64,000 nt of DNA from Paenibacillus elgii NBRC 100335. GTDB lineage: Bacteria > Bacillota > Bacilli > Paenibacillales > NBRC-103111. Position 1 is the first letter of the stretch. Each line of letters begins with the position of its first letter. A program made the translations under genes and the position numbers. Location: positions 124,001-188,000 of the forward strand of contig NZ_BIMB01000001.1 in NCBI RefSeq assembly GCF_004000865.1. The letters run 5' to 3'. Shown here piece after piece: positions 22,934 through 31,778 of this stretch. The notes below the pieces were generated by a model, which had not been told where the DNA came from, did no database searches, and saw only the letters and a program-made list of their open reading frames with translations.

Positions 22934-23896
22934 TTATTCCGGCACCGTATGAACGGGCTTTCCTTCAAGGAAAGCCCGGACGTTCGCGCACGCCGTGTTC
23001 ATCAGGCGGGCCCGCGCTTCCTTCGTCGCCCAAGCAATATGCGGGGTGACGAGGCAGTTCGGGGCCGCGAGCAGCGGGTTGTCCGGGTGCGGCGGCTCCG
23101 CCGACAGCACGTCCAGACCCGCGCCCGCAAGGCGGCCTTCGCGCAGCGCCGCGGCCAGGTCGCTCTCGACGACGAGCGGGCCGCGGGCGGTGTTGATCAG
23201 CATCGCCGAAGGCTTCATGAGGGCGATGCGGTCTTGGTTGATCAGCCCGTGCGTCGCGGGCGTGAGTGGGCAGTGCAGGCTGATGACGTCAGCCTGCTGC
23301 AGTAGCTCCGGCAGCGTCACCCATTCCACCCCCTCCACGGGGGTGGGCTGGGTGCGTCCGCTGCCGACGGCGATGACGCGCATGCCGAACGCTTCGGCGA
23401 TGTGCGCGGTTTGCCGCCCGATGCGGCCGAGCCCGATCAGGCCCATCGTTTTCCCCGCCAGCTCCACGAGCGGCGTCTTCGTGAAGCTGAAATCCGGGGA
23501 AGCGCTCCATTCCCCGGATTTCACCGCTTCGGCGTGCCGCCCGACGTGCTGGCACAGCTCCAGCAGCAGGGCGAACACGAACTGCGCCACCCCATGCGTG
23601 CCGTAAGCCGGCACGTTGGTAACGACAATACCGCGCGCCGCCGCCGCTTCAGTATCGATTATGTTGTATCCCGTCGCCAGCACTCCGATGTAACGAAGGT
23701 TCGGCAGCCGCGCAATCGTATCCGCCGACAGCGGCGTTTTGTTCGTCAGGACGATGCCGGCGTCTCGCGCCCGATCGACAATCTCCTCGACCGGCGTCCG
23801 GTCGTACAGAGCGACCGATCCTAATCGTTCCAGCCCTTCCCAGCTCAGATCGCCGGGATTCAACGTATAGCCGTCAAGTACGACAATCTGCTCCAT
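22934..23896 (-). CDS. D-isomer 2-hydroxyacid dehydrogenase (glycerate dehydrogenase-like)
   Basis: The 320-aa NAD-dependent enzyme has substrate-domain segment LRYIGVLATGYNIID, NAD motif GLIGLGRIGRQTAHIA, and the catalytic triad: Arg in INTARGPLV, Glu in DVLSAEPPH and His in TPHIAWATKEAR. The closest functional class is hydroxypyruvate/glyoxylate or D-lactate-type reductase. GGAGGG precedes the ATG at 23896. Confidence 0.9.
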   Translation of the reverse strand: MEQIVVLDGYTLNPGDLSWEGLERLGSVALYDRTPVEEIVDRARDAGIVLTNKTPLSADTIARLPNLRYIGVLATGYNIIDTEAAAARGIVVTNVPAYGTHGVAQFVFALLLELCQHVGRHAEAVKSGEWSASPDFSFTKTPLVELAGKTMGLIGLGRIGRQTAHIAEAFGMRVIAVGSGRTQPTPVEGVEWVTLPELLQQADVISLHCPLTPATHGLINQDRIALMKPSAMLINTARGPLVVESDLAAALREGRLAGAGLDVLSAEPPHPDNPLLAAPNCLVTPHIAWATKEARARLMNTACANVRAFLEGKPVHTVPE

Positions 23897-24044
23897 TCCA
23901 GCCCTCCATGTCAGCCCTAAGCCTCAAGTCCCGTATCGCCTACTCTTTCGACAGGACGAAGCCTGACCCAATTATCTCCATCATACCGCTTTTTCCACGA
24001 GGCGTAAATTGAAACCGCCCCCGTTCTCCGCTTCATTCTTCAAC

Positions 24045-24095
24045 GAAAAAAGTCCCGCCGCAAAGTCTATTTAAGACCATGCAGGCGGAACTTTA
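24045..24095 (-). terminator. terminator of the efflux operon
   Basis: On the minus strand AAGTTCCGCC pairs imperfectly with GGCGGGACTT, followed by T6. Confidence 0.7.
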
Positions 24096-24119
24096 TGTCA
24101 AGTCTGGAGCCATATCCGG

Positions 24120-25859
24120 TTACGGCTGCTGCATCGTACCGATGAGCCGGCGGGCCGGACCGTACGGTGTATCGACCGTTTCATACACCCGCAGCGTCAG
24201 CGGATGATCGAATTGATCCGACGGTGTGTCGGTAAAGTAAATCGACTGTTCGCCGTTCTCTACGCGTCCCTCGCCCGTCAAGCTGAGCGTCTGTCTGGCC
24301 ACTTCTCGGGTATCGCTGCCCTCGATCACCAGCTGCAGCTTGGAATACCCCGCGTCCACGATGACCGGCTCGGTCGTCTTCAGATCGACGTTCCACTTCA
24401 GCTTGTACGTATAGGTGTAAGACCTCGTGGTCGGGTTCGTACCGGTCGTATAAGTCAGCGACCAGTCTTTCACGTTAAGATCATAAGGATAGAAAGAAAA
24501 TGCCGCATCGTCGTTCTTCGTCTGATTCACGTTCAAACCAACCTGTCCGATTGCCGTTTTGTACGGTGCGGCGGTTTTGCTATCGCTGAACTTCAATGTA
24601 AAATGATCCCCGTCACCGGCAAGCGGCAGCATGAAAGTGTAATTCATGACGTACGCCGTTCCGGGCAGCACCTCCTGCGCCGCCGTCTTTTGCTGGCTGC
24701 CCGTATACGAGGAGCCGCTCGCGCCGATCAGTTCTGCCGCCAGTTGAGGCACTGGCAGCGGCTTGTCGCTGCGGTTATCCAGCTTTAGCTTCACGACGCC
24801 GGTCTGATAGCTCTGCCCTTTGTTTTCGTACAGCCGGAAATCGACTACCGATACGGCGAGATCGGGATGCACCGCGTTGTTCAGCGGATCGAACGCGAGC
24901 CGCGTACCAAAGCCTTCTACCGTAGGAAGAGCACTTGGGCTGCCTGGCTGCGTCTCGGGAAGCGCGATGCGCAGTCGGCCGACGGAATAGCTGACGGCTG
25001 CCGCCGCATCCGTCCGGTTCGGAATTTTGTAGCTTTCCGGTGTCTGGACGGTCAAGCTTTCGAGCGGCTTGTCGGCTTCGTAAGGAATCGAGATGTATAA
25101 ATACTTTTTCTCTTTCGGATCGACACTGACGGCCGCTTGCTCCTGGCGGGACCCTTTGTAGATTTGACCTGCGGCCTTGCCGTCCACCGTAAACGCCGGA
25201 ACCGTCTCGGTCTGGGTACCGTTATTGGTTACCAGCAACTGAAGCAGCTCGACAGGCGCCCCGTCCTTGAATTGTTTGGTCATGCCGACCGGCGTATACT
25301 CCAAGGAAGATTCGATTCCCGGGATGATAAACGGCGTTCCCCATGCTTTGACGGGAATCGAACCGTTATCCGCCGCGTCCCCATACCAGACTAAGCCGCT
25401 TACCGGCAGCTTTAGCATGGAAGTCTCCACCTTCGGGTAGACGTCTTTGTTCACGTCCACCCATACGAGGTCGGTCGGCTGCACCGCATCGGTACGGTCG
25501 ATTTGCGCCATATAGCTAAGCTCGACCGAAGAGGACGCGGGTATGGAGCCGGGATTGTCTGCGCTTGGCTTAAGTACATAGCTGGTACCCGCCGACGTAA
25601 CGACGCGTAGCTCGTAATCCGGCACGCGGGCCGCACTCGCCCAAACGTTATACATTTTCACAACGACTGCGATGCGCGCGCCGCCGTTCGCCCGTTCGCT
25701 GAGCAGGCTCTTCACCTTGACTTGCACCGGACCGGACAGCACGGCCGGATACCGCACATCGATGGCCGGCTGCGGATTTTCCGCCCGTACGGCCCCTTGA
25801 AAAGACAAGGCCAAGGACACAATCAGCGCCGTAGAAACTACTCTTTTCCATGTATTCAT
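24120..25859 (-). CDS. large secreted protein of unknown function
   Basis: The 579-aa protein has a signal peptide (MNTWKRVVSTALIVSLALSF, cleavage near VRAE) and long beta-rich sequence without membrane helices. Internal segments recur in style (VVVKMYNVWASAARVPDYEL, LLVTNNGTQTETVPAF, KLKLDNRSDKPLPVPQ, LKWNVDLKTTEPVIV), suggesting several Ig-like domains. No catalytic motif is seen. The start at 25859 follows GGAGGACATCCT. It is the last gene of an export operon (46 nt after the adaptor gene), so an extracellular accessory to the pump is possible. Confidence 0.7.
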   Translation of the reverse strand: MNTWKRVVSTALIVSLALSFQGAVRAENPQPAIDVRYPAVLSGPVQVKVKSLLSERANGGARIAVVVKMYNVWASAARVPDYELRVVTSAGTSYVLKPSADNPGSIPASSSVELSYMAQIDRTDAVQPTDLVWVDVNKDVYPKVETSMLKLPVSGLVWYGDAADNGSIPVKAWGTPFIIPGIESSLEYTPVGMTKQFKDGAPVELLQLLVTNNGTQTETVPAFTVDGKAAGQIYKGSRQEQAAVSVDPKEKKYLYISIPYEADKPLESLTVQTPESYKIPNRTDAAAAVSYSVGRLRIALPETQPGSPSALPTVEGFGTRLAFDPLNNAVHPDLAVSVVDFRLYENKGQSYQTGVVKLKLDNRSDKPLPVPQLAAELIGASGSSYTGSQQKTAAQEVLPGTAYVMNYTFMLPLAGDGDHFTLKFSDSKTAAPYKTAIGQVGLNVNQTKNDDAAFSFYPYDLNVKDWSLTYTTGTNPTTRSYTYTYKLKWNVDLKTTEPVIVDAGYSKLQLVIEGSDTREVARQTLSLTGEGRVENGEQSIYFTDTPSDQFDHPLTLRVYETVDTPYGPARRLIGTMQQP

Positions 25860-25905
25860 AGGATGTCCTCCATTATTCGTAAGTCGTTCGTTTGCCGCCG
25901 CGCCA

Positions 25906-27144
25906 TTAGTTGCGGACAACCGCTTTGTCTTGATCCTTCAGCTCCCGCTGCCCGGATACGATCACCTGCTCGCCTTCCTTCACCCCGCCGAGCACCTCCC
26001 GGTTCGCTCCGCTTTCCCGTCCGAGCGTTACCTTGCGCTTCTCGGCATGGTCGCCCGCCAGCACGAAGACGAAGCTATCGTTCCCTTCCTTCACGATGCC
26101 CGAAGTCGGCACGCTCAGCGCCTCTTGCTTCGCATCGCCGCCGAGCTGCAGCTTCACCCGCATGCCCGGCTTCAGCTTCCGGTCCGGGTTAGGCGCGGTC
26201 AGCTCCAGCACATAGGTTTTGCTTTGCGGGCTCATCACATCGGCCATATAAGCGACGGTCCCCGTCATTTTCTCGCCCGTGTCCTGGATGACGAACGGAA
26301 TATCCTTTTTCCCGCGGACAGTCTTCGCCGTCGTCTCGGTCACGTCGGCATGCAGCTTAATCGGATCGATCTGCTGAATGATGCCCGCGACATACCCGGG
26401 GGCGACCGTCACGCCCTGCTCGGGATACAGGTCCGTCAACAGACCGCCAATCGGTGCCTTCACGTCAAAGTCGGACAAATTCTTTTCGATATCCTGCATC
26501 GCCAGATCCGTGCTCTCGATTTGGATTTGCAGCGGAGCGAGCGGATCGGTCGCTTCCAGATTCGCAAGCTGCTTCTTCGACGTGTCCAGATCGAGACGGG
26601 CCGTTTTCAACTGGCTCTCCGCTTTGTCCACCTGCGATTTGGGAGCCGTGCCCGCATCGTAGTCGTTGCGCGCGTTATTGTACGCTTTTTCGAGATCCGC
26701 GATTTGCAGCTCCAGCTTCTCGATCGTATTGTTCAGGACGGCTTTATTGGTGGCAATATCCTTGCTTGTTTTGTCCAATTGCGATTCGAGATTTTGCCGG
26801 GACAACCGGTTTTTCTCCTTATTGCGGACGGCATCCGTGGAATCGAGCCGGAACAGCACTTCGCCCGCCGCTACCGCGTCCCCGCGTTTTTTGAGCAGCT
26901 CCGCCACGTCGCCATTCGCTTTGACGACGACATTCGCCTGCGAGGACGGAACCGCATCGGCGTCCTGCTCCGACGAACCGTCCAGCTGCATCTTCGAGAC
27001 GGCGGCCACCTTCACGGGCTTGGGCCCGCTCTCCCCCGCGTTCGCCGTCGAGCAGCCCGCGGCTGTGGCGGCGGTCAGCAAAATAGCCAGCCCGGCCAGC
27101 GCGCTCCGCTTCCAGCCGGCGGTTTCTTTATTATTATAGGTCAT
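25906..27144 (-). CDS. RND/HlyD-type efflux adaptor lipoprotein
   Basis: The 412-aa protein has a lipoprotein signal (LTAATAAGC), a lipoyl-like half-motif (VVVKANGDVAELLKKRGDAV), a long coiled coil (about residues 110-215, NRLSRQNLESQLDKTSKDIA onward) and a beta-barrel/membrane-proximal part (GMRVKLQL, LGGVKEGEQVIVSGQRELKD). Such adaptors normally link an inner-membrane pump to an outer channel; in Gram-positives they act on the outer face. It lies downstream of the MFS pump gene. Confidence 0.85.
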   Translation of the reverse strand: MTYNNKETAGWKRSALAGLAILLTAATAAGCSTANAGESGPKPVKVAAVSKMQLDGSSEQDADAVPSSQANVVVKANGDVAELLKKRGDAVAAGEVLFRLDSTDAVRNKEKNRLSRQNLESQLDKTSKDIATNKAVLNNTIEKLELQIADLEKAYNNARNDYDAGTAPKSQVDKAESQLKTARLDLDTSKKQLANLEATDPLAPLQIQIESTDLAMQDIEKNLSDFDVKAPIGGLLTDLYPEQGVTVAPGYVAGIIQQIDPIKLHADVTETTAKTVRGKKDIPFVIQDTGEKMTGTVAYMADVMSPQSKTYVLELTAPNPDRKLKPGMRVKLQLGGDAKQEALSVPTSGIVKEGNDSFVFVLAGDHAEKRKVTLGRESGANREVLGGVKEGEQVIVSGQRELKDQDKAVVRN

Positions 27145-27202
27145 GGAATTCCCCGCTCCTTTGCTTTGCCGAACGTTCGGCCGTCCGTTCGTCCTGTTAT
27201 GT

Positions 27203-28777
27203 TTATTCGCCCATCATATGCACGCCGCCGGCCCCGCCTTTGGCTTTTGCGCCTTTGAGAAACAAGCTAAAAACAACGGCAAGCAGCGAAAGTCCGGCGG
27301 TCAAATAAAAGACGTCGTCCAGCGCAATGATCGTCGATTGAATCTGCACCTGTCCTCCGATATAGTTCAGGGCGCTTATTTTGGCCTGCGCGGCCGACTG
27401 CCCCATTGCAATAAACTGATTTTGAATTTTCGTTACTTGGTCGATCACCGTGGTCGATACCATATTCAACTGATCGGACAAATAAGCCGTATGAAAATCT
27501 TTCCGGTCCCCGAACAACAGCGACAGCCAGGCGATGCCGAACGCGCCGCTCACCTGCCGGATCGTATTGGAAAGCGCGGTCCCTTGGCCGACCTTTTCCA
27601 TCGGCACGGTATTCATGCCTACGGTCTGTACTGGCATCATCATGAGCCCCATGCCGACCGCACGAAGCGTCAGCCAGAAAATGATGGTCGCGCGCGAGGT
27701 CTCCATGCTCAGATTCGAGGTCAGAAACAGCGCCGCCGCCGTAATCAGCAGCCCGATGACCGCCAAGGGACGCGCCCCGAATTTATCGAACAGCCCGCCG
27801 GCGATCGGCATCATAATGCCGGAGGCGATCGCTTGCGGCAGCAAAATCAAGCCGGTCTCGACCGCGGACAAGCCCGAGATGTTCTGCAGAAAAATCGGGA
27901 GCAAAAACAGCATCCCCATCATGATGACGGTCACAAGGCTCGAAACGAGCAGCGACAATGTATACATGCCGTTTTTCAGCAGGCTTAAATCGAGCATCGG
28001 GTCCTTCACAGTCAGCTCCAAAATGACGAAGGTCACCAGGAACACGATCCCTATGGTAAGAAATACGACAACCTCGCTGTCGCCCCAGCCCTTCTCCGAC
28101 ACTTTGCCGATGCCGTAAAGCAGCGTGGCCAGCCCGGTGCTGGACGTGATAAATCCCCAGACGTCGAACCGCTTCTTGGCCTCCATCTTAAATTCCTTAA
28201 GCACGGCCATGGACAGGAAAATGTCTACAATCCCGATCGGCACGTTGATCGTAAAAATAAGCCGCCAGTCCAAATATTCGACGATATAGCCGCTCAGCGT
28301 CGGGCCGGTAGCCGGGGCGAACATGATCGCGATCCCGAACAAGCCCATCGCCATGCCCCGTTTCTCGACGGGGAACATGCGGAAAATCATCGACATGCTG
28401 ATCGGCATCATTGCGCCGCCGCCGACCGCCTGAACGATCCGGAACACAATCATGCTTTCGTTGCTCCATGCGATGCCGCACAGTCCGGAGCCGATCGTAA
28501 AAATGATCAGCGAAATGACATACATCCGCTTATAGCCGAACCGGTCGCCCAAATATCCCGTCGCTGGCACGAGCGCCCCGCTGACCAGCGAATAAGCCGT
28601 GACGACCCATTCGATCTGCGATTGGCTGACGCCGAAGACGTTCATCATTTTAGGGATCGCCACGTTGACGATGCTCGTATCGAGAATAGCCATGAAGACG
28701 CCGAGAATAATGGCCAGCATGGCGAGTCCGGACCCTTTGGAAGAGGCTTTAGCCTGATCTGTGGCTTGGTCGTTCAT
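27203..28777 (-). CDS. DHA2-family (EmrB/QacA) drug exporter
   Basis: The 524-aa, 14-helix proton antiporter has motif A in the form GYLGDRFGYKRMY, the motif C-like SGALVPATGYLG / MFAPATGPTLSGY segment, and the DHA2 opening LAMLAIILGVFMAILDTSIVNVAIP. AAGGAGG precedes the ATG. It is flanked by an EmrA-like adaptor upstream and an RND-type adaptor downstream, and headed by a MarR repressor. Confidence 0.93.
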   Translation of the reverse strand: MNDQATDQAKASSKGSGLAMLAIILGVFMAILDTSIVNVAIPKMMNVFGVSQSQIEWVVTAYSLVSGALVPATGYLGDRFGYKRMYVISLIIFTIGSGLCGIAWSNESMIVFRIVQAVGGGAMMPISMSMIFRMFPVEKRGMAMGLFGIAIMFAPATGPTLSGYIVEYLDWRLIFTINVPIGIVDIFLSMAVLKEFKMEAKKRFDVWGFITSSTGLATLLYGIGKVSEKGWGDSEVVVFLTIGIVFLVTFVILELTVKDPMLDLSLLKNGMYTLSLLVSSLVTVIMMGMLFLLPIFLQNISGLSAVETGLILLPQAIASGIMMPIAGGLFDKFGARPLAVIGLLITAAALFLTSNLSMETSRATIIFWLTLRAVGMGLMMMPVQTVGMNTVPMEKVGQGTALSNTIRQVSGAFGIAWLSLLFGDRKDFHTAYLSDQLNMVSTTVIDQVTKIQNQFIAMGQSAAQAKISALNYIGGQVQIQSTIIALDDVFYLTAGLSLLAVVFSLFLKGAKAKGGAGGVHMMGE

Positions 28778-28810
28778 TCCGAGTGTTCCTCCTTCCGTTC
28801 CCGGATGCCC

Positions 28811-29464
28811 CTATTTCTCGATTTTGACGGTTGCATTCAAGCCCGGAATGAGCCGTTTCCCGTGGGTATCGTCCAGTGCGATTTTGACCGGAATCCGTTG
28901 AATCACCTTCGTATAATTGCCGCTGGCGTTAGAGGAAGGAAGCAGGGAAAAAGAAGAATTGGTCCCGAGTCCGATCCGCTCCACCCGTCCCGTAAATTCC
29001 GTATCCTTGAACGCGTCGATCCGGATCGTCACTTTGTTGCCCACTTGGATGCTCGTGATTTCCGTTTCCTGTAAATTGGCCGTAATGTACAGCTGATTCA
29101 GGTCGGCGCTCAAAGCAAGCGTCCCGCCCGGCGCAACCGTCTGATCCTTCACCGCGTTCGATTGGATGATCGTTCCGGCATCTGCCGCAATGATTTCCGT
29201 GGTCGTGGCCGGGGTCGTTCCTTTGGCTGGCGAAGTTTCCACGATGCCGAGCACGTCGCCTTTGCCGAACGAGTCGCCTTCCTTATAGCGCCACTCGATC
29301 AGTTTACCGGCAGCCAACGAGCCGATAGCTCGAAGATCGCCCTGCACTTTCGCATCCTCCGTCGTTATGTACTTGCTAGCGATATTGTAGTAGTACGCAC
29401 CGGCGGTCCCTCCCCCCACCAGCACCAAAGCCAGTACGGTCAGCATAATGATTTTTTTCTTCAT
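28811..29464 (-). CDS. short HlyD/EmrA-type membrane-fusion protein
   Basis: The 217-aa protein has an N-terminal anchor helix (KIIMLTVLALVLVGGGTAGA), then ITTEDAKVQGDLRAIGSLAAGKL (barrel-sandwich entry), the lipoyl half GTIIQSNAVKDQTVAPGG, and the EmrA-type barrel LYITANLQETEITSIQVGNKV with GLNATVKI at the end. It lacks the long coiled coil of EmrA, hence its small size. It is the partner of the DHA2 exporter 33 nt downstream. Confidence 0.87.
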   Translation of the reverse strand: MKKKIIMLTVLALVLVGGGTAGAYYYNIASKYITTEDAKVQGDLRAIGSLAAGKLIEWRYKEGDSFGKGDVLGIVETSPAKGTTPATTTEIIAADAGTIIQSNAVKDQTVAPGGTLALSADLNQLYITANLQETEITSIQVGNKVTIRIDAFKDTEFTGRVERIGLGTNSSFSLLPSSNASGNYTKVIQRIPVKIALDDTHGKRLIPGLNATVKIEK

Positions 29465-29512
29465 TCGGATGAAGCTCCTTTCCCAAGGTCCCGTGTCGGT
29501 GTCTGTGCATGC

Positions 29513-29935
29513 TCAAGCCAGCGTGGAGATCATTTTGCGGACCAATGCGATAAACTGCTCCGTCTCTTCCTCCGTCAAGCCGCCGAACATTTGCATCAGC
29601 AGCTTTTGTTTAAACAGCCGAAATTCCTTCATATGATTGACCGCCTCAGCGGACGGCTCAAGCCAAACGACGCGGCGGTCCGTTTCATCCCGGCTCCGTT
29701 TCACAAAGCCGGCTTGCTCCAGCCGGTTCAACGCAATCGTTGTCGCGCTCGCCGATAGCTGCAGTTCCTCAGCCAGTTCGGTTACGGTCACCCGCTGCTT
29801 GCCGCACAAAGCATGCAGCAGCTGGATTTGCTGCTTCGACAAGTCTGCGTCGGGCGGCGACCAGCGGCGGGCGTGGCGTACAGCGACGGCAATCAGTCCT
29901 TCCAGCTCCGTGAGCTTTTGCTCCAAATTACGCAA
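29513..29935 (-). CDS. MarR-family repressor of the efflux operon
   Basis: The 140-aa winged-helix dimer has recognition segment VTVTELAEELQLSASATTIA, wing DETDRRVVWLEPSA and C-terminal dimerisation helix. I place the start at TTG 29935 because AGGAGG lies 6 nt upstream; the ATG at 29950 overlaps that ribosome site. It heads the five-gene export operon and likely represses it through the CTATTTT/AAAATAG inverted repeat just upstream. Confidence 0.88.
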   Translation of the reverse strand: MRNLEQKLTELEGLIAVAVRHARRWSPPDADLSKQQIQLLHALCGKQRVTVTELAEELQLSASATTIALNRLEQAGFVKRSRDETDRRVVWLEPSAEAVNHMKEFRLFKQKLLMQMFGGLTEEETEQFIALVRKMISTLA

Positions 29936-29950
29936 GACTTCCCTCCTCAT

Positions 29951-29970
29951 CTATTTTTAGTTTAAAATAG
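29951..29970. promoter_or_regulatory. inverted-repeat operator of the MarR/efflux operon
   Basis: CTATTTT (29951-29957) and AAAATAG (29964-29970) form a 7-bp inverted repeat with a 6-nt centre, in an A/T-rich promoter region with TTGCAC on the minus strand (29983-29978). It fits a MarR-type site. Confidence 0.45.
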
Positions 29971-30150
29971 TTTTATAGTGCAATGATTTAACATTAAATA
30001 AATTATCACGGAAAATTTTGAACGTCAATCAAAATTTTTCACGGCAAACCAAAGCGCGGAAAACTTTTTGAAACCAAAGGGGGCAACTTACGTATTACTT
30101 AATATTTTGTCGAACTCTATCTTTACCGGTAACAATTTAAGGGGGCTATT

Positions 30151-30588
30151 ATGGTACACCGACAAGATTTATATGAGCTGGAGGAAGCGTTCCGCTTAAT
30201 GTTTCGCAAAGTGAAAGCCAGTTGGACCCGTTTTGAAGCGCACGGCGTCTCCGCCTCGCAAGCGGTTATTCTGGAGAAATTGCAAAACGAAGGTCCGCTG
30301 AAGGTCTCACAAATCGCCGACGCGCTCTGGATCACGTCGGGCGCGGTGACATCGCTTTCCGATAAGCTGATTTCCGGCGGATTTGCTGAAAGAACCCGCT
30401 CTGAGGAAGACCGGAGAGTGGTCTATATGGAGATTACCGATAAGGGAAGAGAAATTATCGAGGAGCTTCACCTGCACCGCCAGCGAGTGGTCGAGGAATA
30501 TTTCGGAAAGCTGCCCGATGAGGACATTAAACATATGACCCGCATCTGCAAAGCGATATTAACTGAAACGCAAGAAGTGAATGTGTAA
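30151..30588 (+). CDS. MarR-family transcriptional regulator
   Basis: The 145-aa winged-helix protein has LKVSQIADALWITSGAVTSLSDKLISGG as recognition region, the wing RTRSEEDRRVVYMEIT and C-terminal helices (EYFGKLPDEDIKHMTRICKA). AAGGGGG precedes the ATG. It is transcribed away from the efflux operon 215 bp to its left and has its own terminator, so its target cannot be assigned. It is distinct from the MarR protein at 29513. Confidence 0.9.
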   Translation: MVHRQDLYELEEAFRLMFRKVKASWTRFEAHGVSASQAVILEKLQNEGPLKVSQIADALWITSGAVTSLSDKLISGGFAERTRSEEDRRVVYMEITDKGREIIEELHLHRQRVVEEYFGKLPDEDIKHMTRICKAILTETQEVNV

Positions 30589-30592
30589 GCGG

Positions 30593-30632
30593 CGAAGGCA
30601 ACCCGATCGGGAAGCCTTCGTTTTGCTTTTCT
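30593..30632 (+). terminator. intrinsic terminator
   Basis: CGAAGGC pairs with GCCTTCG around a 14-nt loop, followed by TTTTGCTTTT. Confidence 0.7.
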
Positions 30633-30693
30633 ATCATTTTTTCGCGAAACGTTCATAAACTGGTAGCATACGGCAGGAAAGGATGCGATCATC

Positions 30694-30876
30694 TTGGTTC
30701 ATACGATCTCGTTTCTCATGTGCCTGGTGTTGCTCGGCATGATCATTGTCGCTTTTATGGCTGCGCTGCTGGAGTTCGTTCTGCACGATACGACGGATTA
30801 CGATATGGAATTTTTATGGAACCATAAGTACACACTGGAGGATTTGCATCTGGACGGACGGAAAGAAGAAAAATAA
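30694..30876 (+). CDS. small single-helix membrane protein
   Basis: The 60-aa protein uses a TTG start preceded by AGGAAAGGA. One long helix (about residues 4-28, ISFLMCLVLLGMIIVAFMAA) is followed by an acidic/basic tail (DYDMEFLWNHKYTLEDLHLD GRKEEK). It is unrecognised. A hairpin (GCTCCCG/CGGGAGC, 30909-30937) follows. Confidence 0.55.
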   Translation: MVHTISFLMCLVLLGMIIVAFMAALLEFVLHDTTDYDMEFLWNHKYTLEDLHLDGRKEEK

Positions 30877-30906
30877 CAGGCATCGGACATTCGCAGAAAG
30901 CATAGG

Positions 30907-30948
30907 AGGCTCCCGGGCGGCGATATCGCTCGGGAGCTCTCGTCTTTA
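30907..30948 (+). terminator. hairpin with weak T tract
   Basis: GCTCCCG (30909-30915) pairs with CGGGAGC (30931-30937), followed by TCTCGTCTTTAT. The T tract is interrupted, so the terminator call is moderate. Confidence 0.5.
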
Positions 30949-31070
30949 TAACGCGCTTCTTTCGCAGCGGAGAAAGCCGCACAATTTCCCGCGTCGCACA
31001 TGTCTTGCCTGCGAAACGAAGACGTGCTATATTATCCAATATACCAATCATCGGATGTTTGGAGGTTTAC

Positions 31071-31778
31071 ATGATGGAACTGAAACAAACAACGCGCTCC
31101 ACGCTGGTGGAACAGGTCGTTTCCCAGATGGAATCGCTTATCGAATCCGGTCAATGGCCGGTCGGATCGCGCATCCCGGTCGAGCCCGAGCTGGTCAAGC
31201 AATTGGGCGTCAGCCGGAATACCGTTCGCGAGGGAGTCCGTGCCCTGATCCATGCCGGACTTCTGACGGCACGCCAAGGCGACGGCACTTACGTGCGCTC
31301 TTCGAGCAGCCTCGGCCCCGCTCTCGTGCGCCGCCTTCGCCGCTCGAACGCCACGGAGACGCTGGAGGTGCGCTGCGCGCTCGAGCAGGAGGCGGCAAGG
31401 CTGGCTGCCATACGCCGTACGCCGGAGGAGGTCGAGACGTTCCGCTCCCTGCTGTCGGCATGCGATGCCGCCGCGGCGGCGCAGGACATCGAAGGCTACA
31501 TCGAAGCGGACCTGAAGCTGCATCATGCGATCGTCCGGGCAACCGGCAATAGCGTCTTGATCGACCTATACGAGCATATGACCGATGCCCTGGAATCGTC
31601 TATCGACCAGACCCTCGACCTGTCGGTCATCGTTGACGGAGCCTCTCGCTCGCACTGCCAAATGGTTGATGCCATTGCCGCCCAAGACCCGGATTCAGCC
31701 GCCGAAGCCGTGCGCCGCTATATCCGGGAATCGCTGAATCTTCTGCAAGAAGATGTGAACAAGGAGGGTTCCTTATGA
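31071..31778 (+). CDS. GntR-family (FadR subfamily) regulator
   Basis: The 235-aa protein has an N-terminal winged helix (LVEQVVSQMESLIESGQWPV, VEPELVKQLGVSRNTVREGV, RQGDGTYV) and an all-helical FCD ligand domain with metal-binding histidines (DLKLHHAIVRATGN, SRSHCQMVDAI). GGAGG at 31061-31065 precedes two adjacent ATGs (31071, 31074). It overlaps the MFS gene by ATGA, so it most likely controls that transporter. Confidence 0.92.
   Translation: MMELKQTTRSTLVEQVVSQMESLIESGQWPVGSRIPVEPELVKQLGVSRNTVREGVRALIHAGLLTARQGDGTYVRSSSSLGPALVRRLRRSNATETLEVRCALEQEAARLAAIRRTPEEVETFRSLLSACDAAAAAQDIEGYIEADLKLHHAIVRATGNSVLIDLYEHMTDALESSIDQTLDLSVIVDGASRSHCQMVDAIAAQDPDSAAEAVRRYIRESLNLLQEDVNKEGSL

Noticed and set aside
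25930-27258. A 442-codon plus-strand open frame
   Set aside because: It is the exact antisense of the RND-type adaptor gene, with shadow-frame composition.
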